NCBI RefSeq assembly: GCF_001701045.1
Contig: NZ_CP016757.1
Coordinates: forward strand, 978,501 to 1,042,500
Direction of reading: 5' to 3'
Length of the DNA: 64,000 nucleotides
Source of the DNA: Cloacibacillus porcorum
Lineage (GTDB): Bacteria > Synergistota > Synergistia > Synergistales > Synergistaceae
Program-made: the position numbers and the translations under genes
Notes under the pieces: generated by a model
Seen by the model: only the letters and a program-made list of their open reading frames with translations
Databases searched by the model: none
Told to the model about the DNA's origin: nothing
In this document: one piece after another, positions 53,063 through 63,250 of the stretch
Layout: each line of letters opens with the position of its first letter
Numbering within the stretch: position 1 is the stretch's first letter

Positions 53063-53386
53063 AGATCAGACCTCCATATTGTTCCATCTGTTTAAGGCAG
53101 ATAAAATACATTGCCGTCACCGTATTATAGCGTCGTATGCAAAAAATCGTGAGACAAAACATAAATATTTCGCATAATATAATTTTGCTCCTTGTCGTAA
53201 GAGAGGAGGGCGACCTCTCACGCCGAAACATATAAGAGTGCCTATGAACAAAGAGACTAATTTGTGATACGATATGGGAGGCTTGGCTTTTTATCGGTTG
53301 ATATCATAACAAAAATAATATTTAAATCTTTCGGCTTTGGCTGGATAAGACGAACGCAAAAAATCAAAAGCTGCCGAGGGGAAATT
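53063..53386. other. Intergenic stretch upstream of preA-like and kinase-like genes
   Basis: AT-rich. A GAGAGG/CCTCTC hairpin near 53200 and a minus-strand TATAAT near 53125 are the only notable items. The frame open from 53264 before the P-loop gene has no ribosome site. Confidence 0.4.
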
Positions 53387-53896
53387 ATGTTAAAAATAAT
53401 TGTCATCGGAAGTCCCGGCGCGGGAAAGAGTACATTCGCGCGAAGGCTGAGGAAGGCGACCGGACTTCCATTATATTATCTGGATCTGCTGTGGCATAAG
53501 CCGGATCAAACCAACATCACCAGAGAAGAGTTTGATGCGCGGCTGGATGAAATAGTCAAAAGGGATAAATGGATCATTGACGGGAACTACCTGCGTACCC
53601 TTGAAATACGTTTGAGAGAGTGCGATACGGTATTTCTAATGGATTACCCTCTGGAGGTTTGCCTTTTGGGCGCGGAATCTCGCATTGGAAAGAAGCGGGA
53701 AGATTTGCCGTGGATAGAAACAGAATTCGATGAAGAGTTTAAGCGATGGATCATTGATTTTTCAAAGGACCAGCTGCCGGTAATATATGAGCTGTTGATG
53801 AAAATTCAAAAAAACAAGGAGATTGTCGTCTTCAAGTCGAGAAAAGAGGCGGATGACTATTTAAAGACAGTCAAGCCGACGAATTTTAACACGTGA
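53387..53896 (+). CDS. Adenylate-kinase-like P-loop NTPase (FlaR-type)
   Basis: 169 residues. Walker A GSPGAGKSTFARRL at the very N-terminus, an acceptor-domain-like LPLYYLDLLWHKPDQT, then WIIDGNYLRTLEIRL and a basic C-terminus. This matches small 'topology modulation' P-loop kinases annotated FlaR or AAA. It may phosphorylate a small molecule; the family's substrate is not known to me. ATG 53387 has a GAGGGG site six bases upstream and gives a clean start. Confidence 0.8.
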   Translation: MLKIIVIGSPGAGKSTFARRLRKATGLPLYYLDLLWHKPDQTNITREEFDARLDEIVKRDKWIIDGNYLRTLEIRLRECDTVFLMDYPLEVCLLGAESRIGKKREDLPWIETEFDEEFKRWIIDFSKDQLPVIYELLMKIQKNKEIVVFKSRKEADDYLKTVKPTNFNT

Positions 53897-53958
53897 GGCC
53901 TGTAAAGACGAGCTTTAATGGGAGTTAATTTGTCGCTTAATTGTGGAGCTTAAGAAGA

Positions 53959-53992
53959 TAGGCCGCCAGTATCATTTCCGGCGGCCTATTTT
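53959..53992. terminator. Bidirectional terminator
   Basis: TAGGCCGCC / GGCGGCCTA with a 12-nt loop, then TTTTAA. Between the P-loop gene and the convergent ABC operon. Confidence 0.8.
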
Positions 53993-54012
53993 AAACTTCA
54001 GCTCTATGTACT

Positions 54013-55107
54013 TTAGCCGGCGGCGCAGGGCAGAGCGACGGTAAGCTCGGAGTTAAAGCTGAGGCTGACCGCCGTTCCGTTATCGTATCTTGCGGCGCCG
54101 GGAAAATAGTTTTCCATCACGGAGACCTGCGCACCATTTTCCAGAGTTATCATGTATTCCATACGGTCGCCGCTGAAGACGGCGCTTGCCACCGTTCCGG
54201 CGAGCAGTCCCTCCATTCCCTCCCTGAGGGTGACGGCCTCGGGGCGCAGAATCAGGGAGATCTCGTCTCCCGCCGCGTAGGCCGCGTCGGAGATGAGCTT
54301 GACGGTCAATGAGCGTTCGCCGATCTTCATCACACCGCGCTCAGCCCCCTCTCTCGCCGAGAGAGTTCCGGCGATCGCGTTTGCCTGGCCGATGAAGTCC
54401 GCGACGAAGAGCGTGCGCGGGTGTGTGTAGATATCGAAGGGTGAGCCGATCTGCTCGACCTTGCCGCGGTTCATGACCATAATGCGGTCGGCCATCGTCA
54501 GCGCCTCCTTCTGGTCGTGCGTTACGTAGAGGCAGGTGATGTCGAGCTGCTTCTGTATATTGCGGATCTCCGTCCGCATGTGGAGGCGCAGCTTCGCGTC
54601 GAGGTTTGAGAGCGGTTCGTCCATCAGCAGCACCTTGGGGCGCATGACGAGGACGCGCGCTAGCGCCACGCGCTGCTGTTCGCCGCCCGAGAGCTGGTTT
54701 GGATAACGCCGTTCAGCGCCTTTGAGGCCGACCATCTCCAGCGCCTCACCGACCTTACGCGCGATATCAGCGGAGTTCTCTGAGCGCATCCTGAGCCCGT
54801 ATCCCACATTGTCGCCGATCGTCATATGGGGGAAGAGCGCGTAGTTCTGGAAGACGAAGCCGATCTCGCGTTTGTTGACCATTACATCGGTAACGTCCTC
54901 GCCGTCGATGAGTATACGGCCAGAAGAGGGTGTCTCGAAGCCAGCCACCATGCGCAGCGTGGTCGTCTTGCCGCAGCCGGAGGGTCCGAGGAAGGTGACG
55001 AGTTCGCCGCCCTTTACCTCTAAATCAACGCGTTTGACCGCGTCGAACTTTACGCCGTCTTTGATGAATGTTTTAGTTATATCTTTAAGATGCAGATCTA
55101 CAGCCAT
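54013..55107 (-). CDS. ABC transporter ATP-binding protein (FbpC/PotA type)
   Basis: A 364-residue ATPase. Walker [10 protein letters not shown] near residue 42, Q-loop [12 protein letters not shown], signature [15 protein letters not shown], Walker [15 protein letters not shown], then a C-terminal TOBE-type regulatory region (about 245-355). The ATG shares one base with the stop of the permease gene (TAATG), so expression is coupled. Operon order: binding protein, permease, ATPase. Confidence 0.93.
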   Translation of the reverse strand: MAVDLHLKDITKTFIKDGVKFDAVKRVDLEVKGGELVTFLGPSGCGKTTTLRMVAGFETPSSGRILIDGEDVTDVMVNKREIGFVFQNYALFPHMTIGDNVGYGLRMRSENSADIARKVGEALEMVGLKGAERRYPNQLSGGEQQRVALARVLVMRPKVLLMDEPLSNLDAKLRLHMRTEIRNIQKQLDITCLYVTHDQKEALTMADRIMVMNRGKVEQIGSPFDIYTHPRTLFVADFIGQANAIAGTLSAREGAERGVMKIGERSLTVKLISDAAYAAGDEISLILRPEAVTLREGMEGLLAGTVASAVFSGDRMEYMITLENGAQVSVMENYFPGAARYDNGTAVSLSFNSELTVALPCAAG

Positions 55108-56777
55108 TACAGATTTCCTCCCTGCCCCCTGTAATTATAGCCGGCGGCCCGCACAAGGAGCGTCAGCATTCCGTTGAATATAAAGACCAGCAGGATGAGC
55201 ACGACCGAAAAGGCGCAGGCGTTGCCGAACTGCAGCTCGGTCATGCACTCCAGTATTCTCGCCGTCAGCAGCGACCAGCTCACCGATACCAGGAATATCG
55301 TCGCGCTGATCGCCGTCATCGAGTGGATGAAGAGATACTTCATGCCCGCAAGCAGCGCCGGGATTACAAGCGGCAGCGTGACGTTTTTGAAGGTGCCGAT
55401 CGATGAGGCTCCGAGGCTCAAAGAGGCCTCCTCCAGCGACGGGTCTATCTGGTGCAGCGAGGCGATGACGGAGCGTATTCCCGCCGAGTCGTAGCGGAAG
55501 ACATAGGCGGCGACGATGATCGACATCGTGCCGGTCAGTACGATGGGGCTGCTGTTGAAGGCGATGATGTATGCGATGCCGACGACCGTCCCCGGAAGCG
55601 CGAAGTTCAGCAGTGAGACGAACTCCATCAGCCCGTTGGCGGGGAATGACTTGCGCTGCGTGACGTAGGCGATCGTGACGGCAAGCAGACCGCCGATCGG
55701 CGTCGAGATACAGGCAATGATAAGCGTATCGATCATCGCTTTGCGCCCGTGGTCGAAAACGTATGCGAAGCTCTCCCAGGTAAAGCTGTTGTCGAGTCCC
55801 CATGCCTTTGTGAAGGCCCCCATTACGATCAGCGCGTACAGGAAGAGGATGAAGGCGATAACTGCGGCGCAGATCGCCATTACAACCGCCGTTCCCGCCA
55901 TGCCGATGCCTTTGACCGTCGTCTGCGCGCCAGATTTGCCGCCCACCGTCACATAGCTTTTGCGGCTCACCCAGAAGCGCTGGAGGACGAATACGAGCAG
56001 CGCGGGAACCAGCAGCGCGAAGGAGAGGGCCGCGCCGCCCTTGAGGTCGTACATCCCCGTTATCTGTAAATATGCCTGCGTCGGCAGCACGGGGAACTGG
56101 TGTCCCGCGAGCACGAGAGGCGTCGCGAAATCGGCGAGCGAGCAGGCGAAGAGCAGCAGGATAGAGTTGGCGATGGCCGGCATCGTCAGCGGCAGCGTTA
56201 CCGTGCGGAAGACGCGGAACGGCGAGCCGCCAAGCGACAGCCCGGCGTCCTCAAGGTTGGGATCGATACAGGCGAGCACGGAAGTTATCGTGAGAAAGGC
56301 GACGGGGAAGTAGGTCAGCGATTCCGATATCCAGGTGCCCCAGAAGCCGTATATGTTGAAATCGGGAATACCGAAAAATTTCAGGATGATGCCGTTGGGC
56401 CCCAGCGAGAGTGTCAGCGCGATGCTGCTCGTGAAGGGCGGCGAAATCAGCGGCAGGATTGTAACGGCGGCGATGAACCAGCGCAGGGGCGCCGGGAGGT
56501 GTATCCTCGTCACCGCGAGGGCGAAGACAAAGCCAAGGAAGGTGCCCATCGCGGCGACCGTGACCGCCAGCCAGATGCTGTTTATGAGGGCGAGCCTGTC
56601 ATAGCTGTTTGAAAAGACAAGCATGAGATTGTCGAGCGAGAGCCGCCCATCGACGATGAAGGTCGTCATCAATAATTTAATAAACGGATAGACGATAAAA
56701 AGGCCCAGCGCGAGCCAGAGGGTGACTACCACCGGTATCAGCGCGGGATCGCGTCTCATAGAGGAGGAAGAAGTCAT
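55107..56777 (-). CDS. ABC transporter permease with two fused permease domains (FbpB-like)
   Basis: A 556-residue inner-membrane protein with about twelve helices. Two EAA-type loops are visible, one per half: EDAGLSLGGSPFRVFRTV and EEASLSLGASSIGTFKNV. Such fused permeases belong to the iron(III)/2-aminoethylphosphonate/thiamine group. The frame opens at 56831 but ATG 56777 has an AAAGGAG site nine bases upstream. One transcript with the binding protein and ATPase. Confidence 0.92.
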   Translation of the reverse strand: MTSSSSMRRDPALIPVVVTLWLALGLFIVYPFIKLLMTTFIVDGRLSLDNLMLVFSNSYDRLALINSIWLAVTVAAMGTFLGFVFALAVTRIHLPAPLRWFIAAVTILPLISPPFTSSIALTLSLGPNGIILKFFGIPDFNIYGFWGTWISESLTYFPVAFLTITSVLACIDPNLEDAGLSLGGSPFRVFRTVTLPLTMPAIANSILLLFACSLADFATPLVLAGHQFPVLPTQAYLQITGMYDLKGGAALSFALLVPALLVFVLQRFWVSRKSYVTVGGKSGAQTTVKGIGMAGTAVVMAICAAVIAFILFLYALIVMGAFTKAWGLDNSFTWESFAYVFDHGRKAMIDTLIIACISTPIGGLLAVTIAYVTQRKSFPANGLMEFVSLLNFALPGTVVGIAYIIAFNSSPIVLTGTMSIIVAAYVFRYDSAGIRSVIASLHQIDPSLEEASLSLGASSIGTFKNVTLPLVIPALLAGMKYLFIHSMTAISATIFLVSVSWSLLTARILECMTELQFGNACAFSVVLILLVFIFNGMLTLLVRAAGYNYRGQGGNL

Positions 56778-56848
56778 GTTTTTGAACTCCTTTGCTATAA
56801 AAATGGGCTGCGCGGAAGCCTGCGCCCGCACAGCCCTAAATCTGGAAG

Positions 56849-57853
56849 CTAACGGATTACTTCGTTGATCCAGCGCTCGACGTAAGCCTTGCGCTTATCT
56901 CCCTTATGCTCGGCTCCCACCTTAAGGAGCTTTACCTTTGACATATCGAGCGCGGGGCTGGTGATCTTCACGCCCTTGACTACGGGGATGTAGTTGATCT
57001 TCTGATCGACGAAGAACTGTCCGAGCTTGGGGCTCGTCGCCCAGTCGATAAACTTCTTCGCCTCTTCCTGGTTCTTAGCGCCGGCGATCATGCCCGTAGC
57101 CTCGATACCGAAGGTGACTCCCTCTTTCGGATAGGTGATGATGACGGGATATCCCTGCTGCTGGATGTCGAGCGCGTCAACGAGATAGAATATGCCGCTT
57201 GAAGCCTGTCCCTGGGCGATCGGCATCGCGCCGCCCGCGCCGCTCTTAGTGTAGAGCTGGACATTCTTATGCAGCTTCTTCTGATAGTCGAAAGCTCCGT
57301 CGACGCCGTAGACGCCGATGAGGCTGTAGATACGCTCCGTCGCCGTACCCGAGGTGCGGGCGTCGGCCATCTGCAGACCGTTCTTATAGGCGGGATTCAG
57401 CAGATCCTGCCATGACTCGGGGGCTTTGAGGCTGTTCTTTTTGAGGAAGTCCGTATTGGTGAGGAAGCAGAGGGGGATGAGGCCGATGCCGGTCCAGTGG
57501 TTGCCGGGGTCTCTGTATTCCGCTGGTGTCAGCTTCTGATCCTTCGGAACATAGACGGCGAAGACGTTGTCCTTCTGTCCCGCCGTGTAAATGTCGGCGG
57601 GGCCGCCGAGGAGGATGTCGACCTGCGGATTGTTCCTCTCCGCCACGAGGCGGGCGAGGGCCTCTCCTGAGGAGAAGCGGATGAAGTTGACCTTGATGCC
57701 GGTATCCTTTGTGAACTGCTCGAATACTTTAGATGCATATTTTTCGGGCATGACCGTATAGGCGTTGAGCGTCGCCGCCATCGCGCCTGTGCAGACGGCC
57801 ATAAGAAGAGCCATGGCCATGAGGAGAGAAACCGCCTTACGATTATTGTACAT
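56849..57853 (-). CDS. ABC substrate-binding protein (AfuA/FbpA-like)
   Basis: A 334-residue secreted protein. It has a signal peptide (residues 1-27, ending TGAMAA) and a type II periplasmic binding fold: LNAYTVMPEKYASKVF, VNFIRFSSGEALARL, DILLGGPADIYTAG, and the hinge segment SSGIFYLVDALDIQQ. Members bind Fe(III), 2-aminoethylphosphonate or similar anions. The adjacent tyrosines that FbpA uses for iron are not obvious, so the ligand is left open. First gene of the operon, behind the inverted repeat at 57893-57932. Confidence 0.87.
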   Translation of the reverse strand: MYNNRKAVSLLMAMALLMAVCTGAMAATLNAYTVMPEKYASKVFEQFTKDTGIKVNFIRFSSGEALARLVAERNNPQVDILLGGPADIYTAGQKDNVFAVYVPKDQKLTPAEYRDPGNHWTGIGLIPLCFLTNTDFLKKNSLKAPESWQDLLNPAYKNGLQMADARTSGTATERIYSLIGVYGVDGAFDYQKKLHKNVQLYTKSGAGGAMPIAQGQASSGIFYLVDALDIQQQGYPVIITYPKEGVTFGIEATGMIAGAKNQEEAKKFIDWATSPKLGQFFVDQKINYIPVVKGVKITSPALDMSKVKLLKVGAEHKGDKRKAYVERWINEVIR

Positions 57854-57892
57854 AAAACCACTCCCAGTGATATTGATCGCCCCAGTATGGGC

Positions 57893-57932
57893 AAATGTAA
57901 CGGTAACGTAAGGTTACGCTTTCGTTACATTT
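57893..57932. promoter_or_regulatory. Nested inverted repeats upstream of the ABC operon
   Basis: An outer repeat AAATGTAACG / CGTTACATTT encloses an inner GTAAC / GTTAC. GTAAC-type units therefore occur four times in 40 bp. It lies 40 bp before the ATG, in the promoter or leader, and could be an operator or a leader hairpin. Confidence 0.55.
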
Positions 57933-58068
57933 AAAATAATACCATCATTCGGATAAAATAAAAGTATGGCAGCCGAAAAAATTGTGCAAAGAGACGTAAT
58001 ATTATCCGCTAACGGCTAAACGCAGAGCGGACTGCCTGACTTATAGGCATAGCAGATAAAAATCAGAG

Positions 58069-58105
58069 AAAGCCGGACGGATATGGAAGATATCCATCCG
58101 GCTTT
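58069..58105 (-). terminator. Terminator of the CBS-domain gene
   Basis: AAAGCCGGA...GGATAT stem paired with ATATCC...CCGGCTTT around a short loop, followed on the minus strand by TCT and a T-run. Confidence 0.85.
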
Positions 58106-58107
58106 CA

Positions 58108-58584
58108 TTATTCATACTTTAGTACGGCCTTTTCCTCACGGTTCTTCTCCAGGATCATCGAGCGTATCAGGTAGGCGCGGCTGACACAGCCTACGAAGAT
58201 GCCGTTTTCATCAATGACCGGACAGATTTTGAAATGGCGGCGGATCATCTCTGCGGCGACGGCAAAGTCGCTGTCGTCCTTGTTGAAGCAGACGACGTTT
58301 TTTTGCATTATTTCCGTCACCTTTTTATAGCGGATGGCGGCGAAACGCTTTGCGAACTGTCCATAATCCGGCAGGAAGGCGGCGTTTTTCAGCGTCGTTA
58401 TATATCCCGGCAGGCACTTTTTTATTATATCCTCTTCGCTCACGAATCCACAGACCCTGTTATCTTCGGAGAGTACGGGCACCCCAGTGCGGCAATGGCG
58501 GAGTATCAGTTCGATCGCCCGTTCTATTGTGTCGCCTTCGCGGAGCACGACCTTATCTTTGTTCATCAGTTCGCCAATTTTCAA
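58108..58584 (-). CDS. CBS-domain pair protein
   Basis: 158 residues, entirely two CBS domains: KIGELMNKDKVVLREGDTIE...GFVSEEDIIKK and VTEIMQKNVVCFNKDD...VGCVSRAYLIRSM. Such stand-alone pairs bind adenine nucleotides and regulate partner proteins. A GTG 27 bases upstream also opens the frame, but a GGGGGAA site six bases before the TTG at 58584 decides the start. Downstream of the anion transporter on the same strand; it may regulate it. Confidence 0.85.
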   Translation of the reverse strand: MKIGELMNKDKVVLREGDTIERAIELILRHCRTGVPVLSEDNRVCGFVSEEDIIKKCLPGYITTLKNAAFLPDYGQFAKRFAAIRYKKVTEIMQKNVVCFNKDDSDFAVAAEMIRRHFKICPVIDENGIFVGCVSRAYLIRSMILEKNREEKAVLKYE

Positions 58585-58636
58585 GCAACATTCCCCCTGC
58601 CCAGTCTTCACCTTAAATAAATTATACTACAGCATC

Positions 58637-59923
58637 TCACATCCAGAGTCCCCGGCCTATCCACAGCAATGCTATTGAGGATAAAAGCAGCGAAACAAAG
58701 ACGACCCGCAGCCCGATCTTTGAAAAGGCGGCGAACGGTATCTCAATTCCCTCTTTTGCCGCGAAATCGGCTACGACTGCGTTTGCCGCCGCGCCGAAAT
58801 ATGTGCCGTTGCCGCCGAGACAGGCCCCGAGGGCGAGCGCCCAATATAGCGGCTCCGGGGGGATCGCGGCGGCCAGCGCCATTGATTTGATGATATGCAC
58901 GAATATTGCCGTGAAGGCGATGTTGTTGATAAAAGCACAGGTGATTCCCGATATCCAGAGGATGCCGAGCAGCATCAGCAGCGGATTGCCAGCGAGAACT
59001 GCCGTGAGCAGTTTCGAGACCGCCTCAAGGACGCCGGTGGCCTTTAATCCGCCGGCCATAATAAAGAGGGAGATAAAATATATTATCGTCGGCCACTCAA
59101 TCTCATTATGGATTATCGCTCCCTCGTCAAGCAGAGATACCGCAAGCAATATTCCCGCGGCGGTAAGCGCGACGACGGATGCCTCAAGGTGCAGAAGGCG
59201 GTGCATGGAGAATCCGACCAGCACCAGAACGATGATCGCCACGGACTTTATCATCAGCGGCCTGTTGACGATAAGCCTTGACTCGTCTACCTCGCGCAGA
59301 CGCATCGCGGCCTCAGGGTCTGATTTCAGCTCTTTTTTATAATAAATACTGACATAGGCCGTCACGGCACAGAGAGCGACGACGGCGACCGGCGCTAGGA
59401 CGACGAGGAATTCATTGAATGAGAACTTTGCTACGGAGGCGATGATCATGTTTGGCGGATCTCCGATGAGCGTCGCCGTTCCGCCGATGTTGGAGGCGAA
59501 TAGTTCCATCATAAGCAGCGGCAGCGGGTTCATCGCGATCAGTTCGCAGAGAGAAAGCACGACTGGCGTGACCAGCAGCACCGTCGTCACGTTGTCGAGG
59601 AAGGCGGAGAGTACCGCCGTGAGCAGTGAGATAATCCAAAATATTCGCAGTGGTCTGCCGCCGGTTATCTTTATCGCTTTGACGGCGAGATACTGGAAAA
59701 GACCGCTCTTGGAAAGAATGCCGACAACAATCATCATACCGACGAGAAGTCCGACGGTGTTATGGTCGATTGCCGCTACCGCCTCCTCAGATGAAAGAAT
59801 GCCGCTTATTACCATAACGGAAGCTCCCAGCAGAGAGGCGGTCGCCGTCTTCATCTTACCGGTTGCCGCGAGAACTATCGTCCCGAGAAAAATTAGCAAT
59901 GCCGCCCAGGCCTGTAAAGTCAT
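58637..59923 (-). CDS. ArsB/NhaD-superfamily anion transporter
   Basis: A 428-residue membrane protein with about eleven helices of the ion-transporter (SLC13/ArsB/P-protein) superfamily. Conserved segments: LSAFLDNVTTVLLVTPV, ASNIGGTATLIGDPPN (repeated-type NxGGT motif), and ACLGGNGTYFGAAANAVVA in the second half. Substrate could be arsenite, Na+ or dicarboxylate. The CBS-pair gene follows 25 bp later on the same strand. Confidence 0.88.
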   Translation of the reverse strand: MTLQAWAALLIFLGTIVLAATGKMKTATASLLGASVMVISGILSSEEAVAAIDHNTVGLLVGMMIVVGILSKSGLFQYLAVKAIKITGGRPLRIFWIISLLTAVLSAFLDNVTTVLLVTPVVLSLCELIAMNPLPLLMMELFASNIGGTATLIGDPPNMIIASVAKFSFNEFLVVLAPVAVVALCAVTAYVSIYYKKELKSDPEAAMRLREVDESRLIVNRPLMIKSVAIIVLVLVGFSMHRLLHLEASVVALTAAGILLAVSLLDEGAIIHNEIEWPTIIYFISLFIMAGGLKATGVLEAVSKLLTAVLAGNPLLMLLGILWISGITCAFINNIAFTAIFVHIIKSMALAAAIPPEPLYWALALGACLGGNGTYFGAAANAVVADFAAKEGIEIPFAAFSKIGLRVVFVSLLLSSIALLWIGRGLWM

Positions 59924-60109
59924 ATATCTTCCTCCTATAAGTATAAGAGATCGTGGAGCAACGGAAATAATAATTTTAATAAAAACCGTTTCTTCACTTT
60001 CTATAAAACGGATGGGACTATACGCCCTGCCCTCTTAAAAGACAACCCTTAAAGTGGAAAGTCGATATATTGTGATAATGTGAAATATTTGTGAAACGAA
60101 GTAAAAACA

Positions 60110-60144
60110 ATAATCCCCTCCCGTCTGAACGAGAAGGGGATTAT
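60110..60144. terminator. Bidirectional terminator
   Basis: ATAATCCCCT / AGGGGATTAT with a 15-nt loop and A/T runs on both sides, after the DedA gene. Confidence 0.85.
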
Positions 60145-60172
60145 TTATAAGTTGAAAAGGGGAAAACTGTTT

Positions 60173-60817
60173 CTATTTATGGTGTTTTTTACGATAAATA
60201 ATTATATAAATCACAACTAGTACGGCGCAGGCGGCGATCAGGGCGAGACTTATCTTCTTTATCTCCTGGTGAATGAGCGCCTGATTGCTGCCGAGGAAAT
60301 AACCGACGAGGGCGAGGATCACTACCCAGATCCCAGAGCCGAGCGCGGTATAAAGGGCAAACTGCGTGAGCGGCATCCTCGCAAGCCCGGCGGGGAGCGA
60401 GATATACTGGCGTATCACAGGCAGCAGCCGTCCCGTGAAGGTGCTTATATGTCCATGGCGGGCGAAGAAAATCTCCGCCTTGTCAAGCGATTCATGGGTG
60501 ATGAAAAAGTATTTTCCATATTTTTCAAAGATCGGACGTCCCCAGCGCACGGCGATCCAATAGTTGAAGAGGCCGCCGAGGATACTGCCTGCGATCCCGC
60601 TGAGTATCACGAGAAATATATTCATCTCGCCCTTCCATGCAAGGTAACCCGCCGGAGGCACCACGACCTCGCTGGGGAAGGGGAAAAAGGAAGATTCGAG
60701 GAACATGAGGCCGACGATCCCAGGATAACCAAGATGGCCGATGACCTCCACCAGCCATTGTATTAAATCCCCAAAAAGCTGGATACCGTAACTTAAAAAA
60801 GAAGATAGCGCCTCCAA
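60173..60817 (-). CDS. DedA-family membrane protein
   Basis: 214 residues with about five to six helices. DedA hallmarks are [20 protein letters not shown] near residue 35 and the arginine-rich [22 protein letters not shown] segment. DedA proteins are lipid scramblases/flippases of the inner membrane, important for envelope homeostasis. The frame extends far upstream, but the TTG at 60817 has GAGGAG seven bases before it and gives the usual length. Confidence 0.9.
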   Translation of the reverse strand: MEALSSFLSYGIQLFGDLIQWLVEVIGHLGYPGIVGLMFLESSFFPFPSEVVVPPAGYLAWKGEMNIFLVILSGIAGSILGGLFNYWIAVRWGRPIFEKYGKYFFITHESLDKAEIFFARHGHISTFTGRLLPVIRQYISLPAGLARMPLTQFALYTALGSGIWVVILALVGYFLGSNQALIHQEIKKISLALIAACAVLVVIYIIIYRKKHHK

Positions 60818-60941
60818 TGCAAAACTCCTCTCGTATTTTTTATCATGTAAGAAGATATACGGAAAGATGATAAAAGTCCATAGCAATTTGAAACCTTTGC
60901 CTCTTTGCGTTAAAATGCAACATGGAAGAGAAGTGTTTTTT

Positions 60942-61964
60942 ATGATCGTAAAGGATGGAGGAGTCATATTGCTTCCGTTACCGAGACTCGCGCTTGTCAT
61001 AGCTGGTAATTTTTCCGCGGATGAGGAAAACGCCGATCCTGGTATCCTGTTGGGATATCTGCCTGAGGAGCTGGCGCGCTGCTGTGAGATCAAAGAGTGG
61101 AGCTGTCAGCCAAGTACCCACTATTCTATGCCGATGACCCTTGCGATGGAGGAGATGTTCGAATCGCTTATCGCCGAGGGCTACACCGGGATAATCACCG
61201 TCTGCGGCAGCGGCGTCATGGAAGAGATGGCCTATCTGGTAAACCTGCTCTGGCAACACCCGGAACCGGTGATCTTCGCCAATCTTATGGTGCAGGGCCG
61301 GGCCGGACTCAAAGAGGGGCTGGTGAACCTGCACTGCTCGGTGCTCGCCGCGCTTTCACCGGAGGCGAGGGACAAAGGGGTGCTGCTCTGTTCCAGCGGT
61401 GAACTCTTCGGGGCGGACGACGTGACCCTTGTCGATCCCGGTTCGCCGGACAGCGCCTTCCAGTCGCTGGAAAAGGGCTCGGTGGGCAAGATGCTCAACG
61501 GTGAGATCAAATTTTTCAGCGAGCCTAAGCGTCCGCCGTTTCTCGCCCGCAGGCCGAAGGATCTCCCATACGTAGAGATAATGTGGGCTTCGCTTGGCGG
61601 CGGAGAGAGCCTGCTCTCGCTTCTCGCCTCCAACAGGGAGCTTGGCGGTCTCGTACTTGCCGGTTTCGGAGCGGGCAACGTGCCTCCGTCATGGGTTCCG
61701 CCTATCCGCAATATATTGCGGCGGCGTATCCCAGTGGCGATCACCTCACGCTGCTTCCAGTGCCATGTGCATAAGACGAACGACTTTGAGGGTTCTTTTG
61801 AAAAACTTACTGAAATGGGGGTAATGTCTGGCGGCAAGCTGAACCCGTTCAAGGCGCGCATACGCCTCTCCCTCGGGATATCGGCCGGACTCACCGATAG
61901 CGGCCTCAGCCTCTACATGCTGAACCAGCCTGTCTGCGACGACATAAACACTTTATATAAATGA
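60942..61964 (+). CDS. Asparaginase-family protein lacking the usual catalytic motifs
   Basis: 340 residues aligned by eye with the asparaginase/AnsA fold. The segment [21 protein letters not shown] corresponds to the conserved VxxHGTDTMEETAxxL, but HGTDT is replaced by CGSGV, and no TGGTI-type N-terminal motif exists. Downstream parts ([41 protein letters not shown]) still follow the fold. Thus probably a pseudoenzyme or an enzyme with a new activity. The frame opens at 60867; the ATG at 60942 has a GGAAGAG site. Its stop overlaps the rimO start by four bases. Confidence 0.75.
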   Translation: MIVKDGGVILLPLPRLALVIAGNFSADEENADPGILLGYLPEELARCCEIKEWSCQPSTHYSMPMTLAMEEMFESLIAEGYTGIITVCGSGVMEEMAYLVNLLWQHPEPVIFANLMVQGRAGLKEGLVNLHCSVLAALSPEARDKGVLLCSSGELFGADDVTLVDPGSPDSAFQSLEKGSVGKMLNGEIKFFSEPKRPPFLARRPKDLPYVEIMWASLGGGESLLSLLASNRELGGLVLAGFGAGNVPPSWVPPIRNILRRRIPVAITSRCFQCHVHKTNDFEGSFEKLTEMGVMSGGKLNPFKARIRLSLGISAGLTDSGLSLYMLNQPVCDDINTLYK

Positions 61965-63250
61965 AAATATACTGCTTAACGCTTGGCTGCGCTAAAAACC
62001 GGGTGGACAGCGAATGCCTCGCCGGCGCGCTCACGGCCGCGGGCCATGAGCTCGTCTCCTCTGTGGAAGAGGCCGAATGCGCGCTGGTCAATACCTGCGG
62101 CTTTATACGTCCCGCGGTGGAAGAGAGCGTAGCGGCGATACTTGACCTCGAAGAGCTTAAAAGAGATAAAAAATTAAAGAAGATCGGCGTCGTCGGCTGC
62201 CTTGTGAACCGCTATGAGGGAGACCTTCCCTCGGAGGTGCCGCTGGTGGATTTCTGGGCGCGGACTGAGGATTGGAAATTTGTCCTCGACCAGCTCAAGA
62301 CGCCCGGAGACGACGAACGACACAGGGGAACGCTTCCCTCGTCGTCAAAATATACCCGCTACCTCAAAATAAGCGAGGGCTGCGGCAACCGCTGCACGTA
62401 CTGCGCCATCCCCGGCATTCGCGGTCCGCTGCGCAGCCTGCCGCTGGAGGTCATTGTGAAAGAGGCCTGCCAGCTTGCGGAAGAGGGCGCGCGCGAACTC
62501 TGCGTCGTTGGTCAGGACCTTACAGTCTACGGCACTGATGTGAGCGGCCGGCCTCGTCTCATAGAGCTGCTTGACGCTCTTGAAAGCTCGCTGCCGCCCG
62601 ATCTTTGGATCAGGCTGCTCTACCTTCACCCCTCGCGCGTCGACAGCGCTCTCCTTGAGCGTGTCGCCGCGGGGAGACAGCTCATCCCTTACCTTGACAT
62701 CCCCGTACAGCACGGAGACCCGGAAATACTGGCGGCGATGAACCGCGGCATCGCGCCTGAGTCCCTGCGCGCTATATTCAGCACGGCGCGCGCGATAAAT
62801 CCTGACTTTGCGCTGCGTACCACCTGCATGGTCGGCTTTCCCGGAGAAAAGAAGCGGCACTTTGACAACCTGATGGACTTTGTCGCGGAGGTGCGCTTTG
62901 ACAGGATGGGGGCCTTCACCTTCTTTCCCGAAGAAGATACCGCGGCGGCGGAAATGGCGGGGCAGGTCTCCGAGCGGACAAAGAATAAACGTCTCGGCGA
63001 GCTCATGCGTCTCCAGGAGGAGATATCATTCGAGCGTCAGCGGCAATTCGTTGGGAAAGAATTAAAGGTACTTGTGGAAAAGATAGACAGAAAAGAGGGC
63101 TATGCCGAGGGACGTTCCTTCCGTGAGGCTCCCGAGGTGGACGGAATAATAGAGATACGCAGTATAAGAGAAGATCTGAAAGAGGGCGACATCGTGACTG
63201 TGCGCGTGACAGAGGCGATGCCGCACGATATGACGGGAGAAGAGATATGA
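61961..63250 (+). CDS. rimO: Ribosomal protein S12 methylthiotransferase
   Basis: A 429-residue radical-SAM enzyme that methylthiolates Asp88 of ribosomal protein S12. N-terminal MTTase domain (LGCAKNRVDSE, NTCGFIRPAVEESV, VGCLVNRYEG) supplies the first 4Fe-4S cluster. The radical-SAM cluster motif is CGNRCTYCAIP, and a TRAM domain lies at the C-terminus (about 365-429). It overlaps both neighbours by ATGA junctions, so the four genes are coupled. Confidence 0.96.
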   Translation: MKIYCLTLGCAKNRVDSECLAGALTAAGHELVSSVEEAECALVNTCGFIRPAVEESVAAILDLEELKRDKKLKKIGVVGCLVNRYEGDLPSEVPLVDFWARTEDWKFVLDQLKTPGDDERHRGTLPSSSKYTRYLKISEGCGNRCTYCAIPGIRGPLRSLPLEVIVKEACQLAEEGARELCVVGQDLTVYGTDVSGRPRLIELLDALESSLPPDLWIRLLYLHPSRVDSALLERVAAGRQLIPYLDIPVQHGDPEILAAMNRGIAPESLRAIFSTARAINPDFALRTTCMVGFPGEKKRHFDNLMDFVAEVRFDRMGAFTFFPEEDTAAAEMAGQVSERTKNKRLGELMRLQEEISFERQRQFVGKELKVLVEKIDRKEGYAEGRSFREAPEVDGIIEIRSIREDLKEGDIVTVRVTEAMPHDMTGEEI

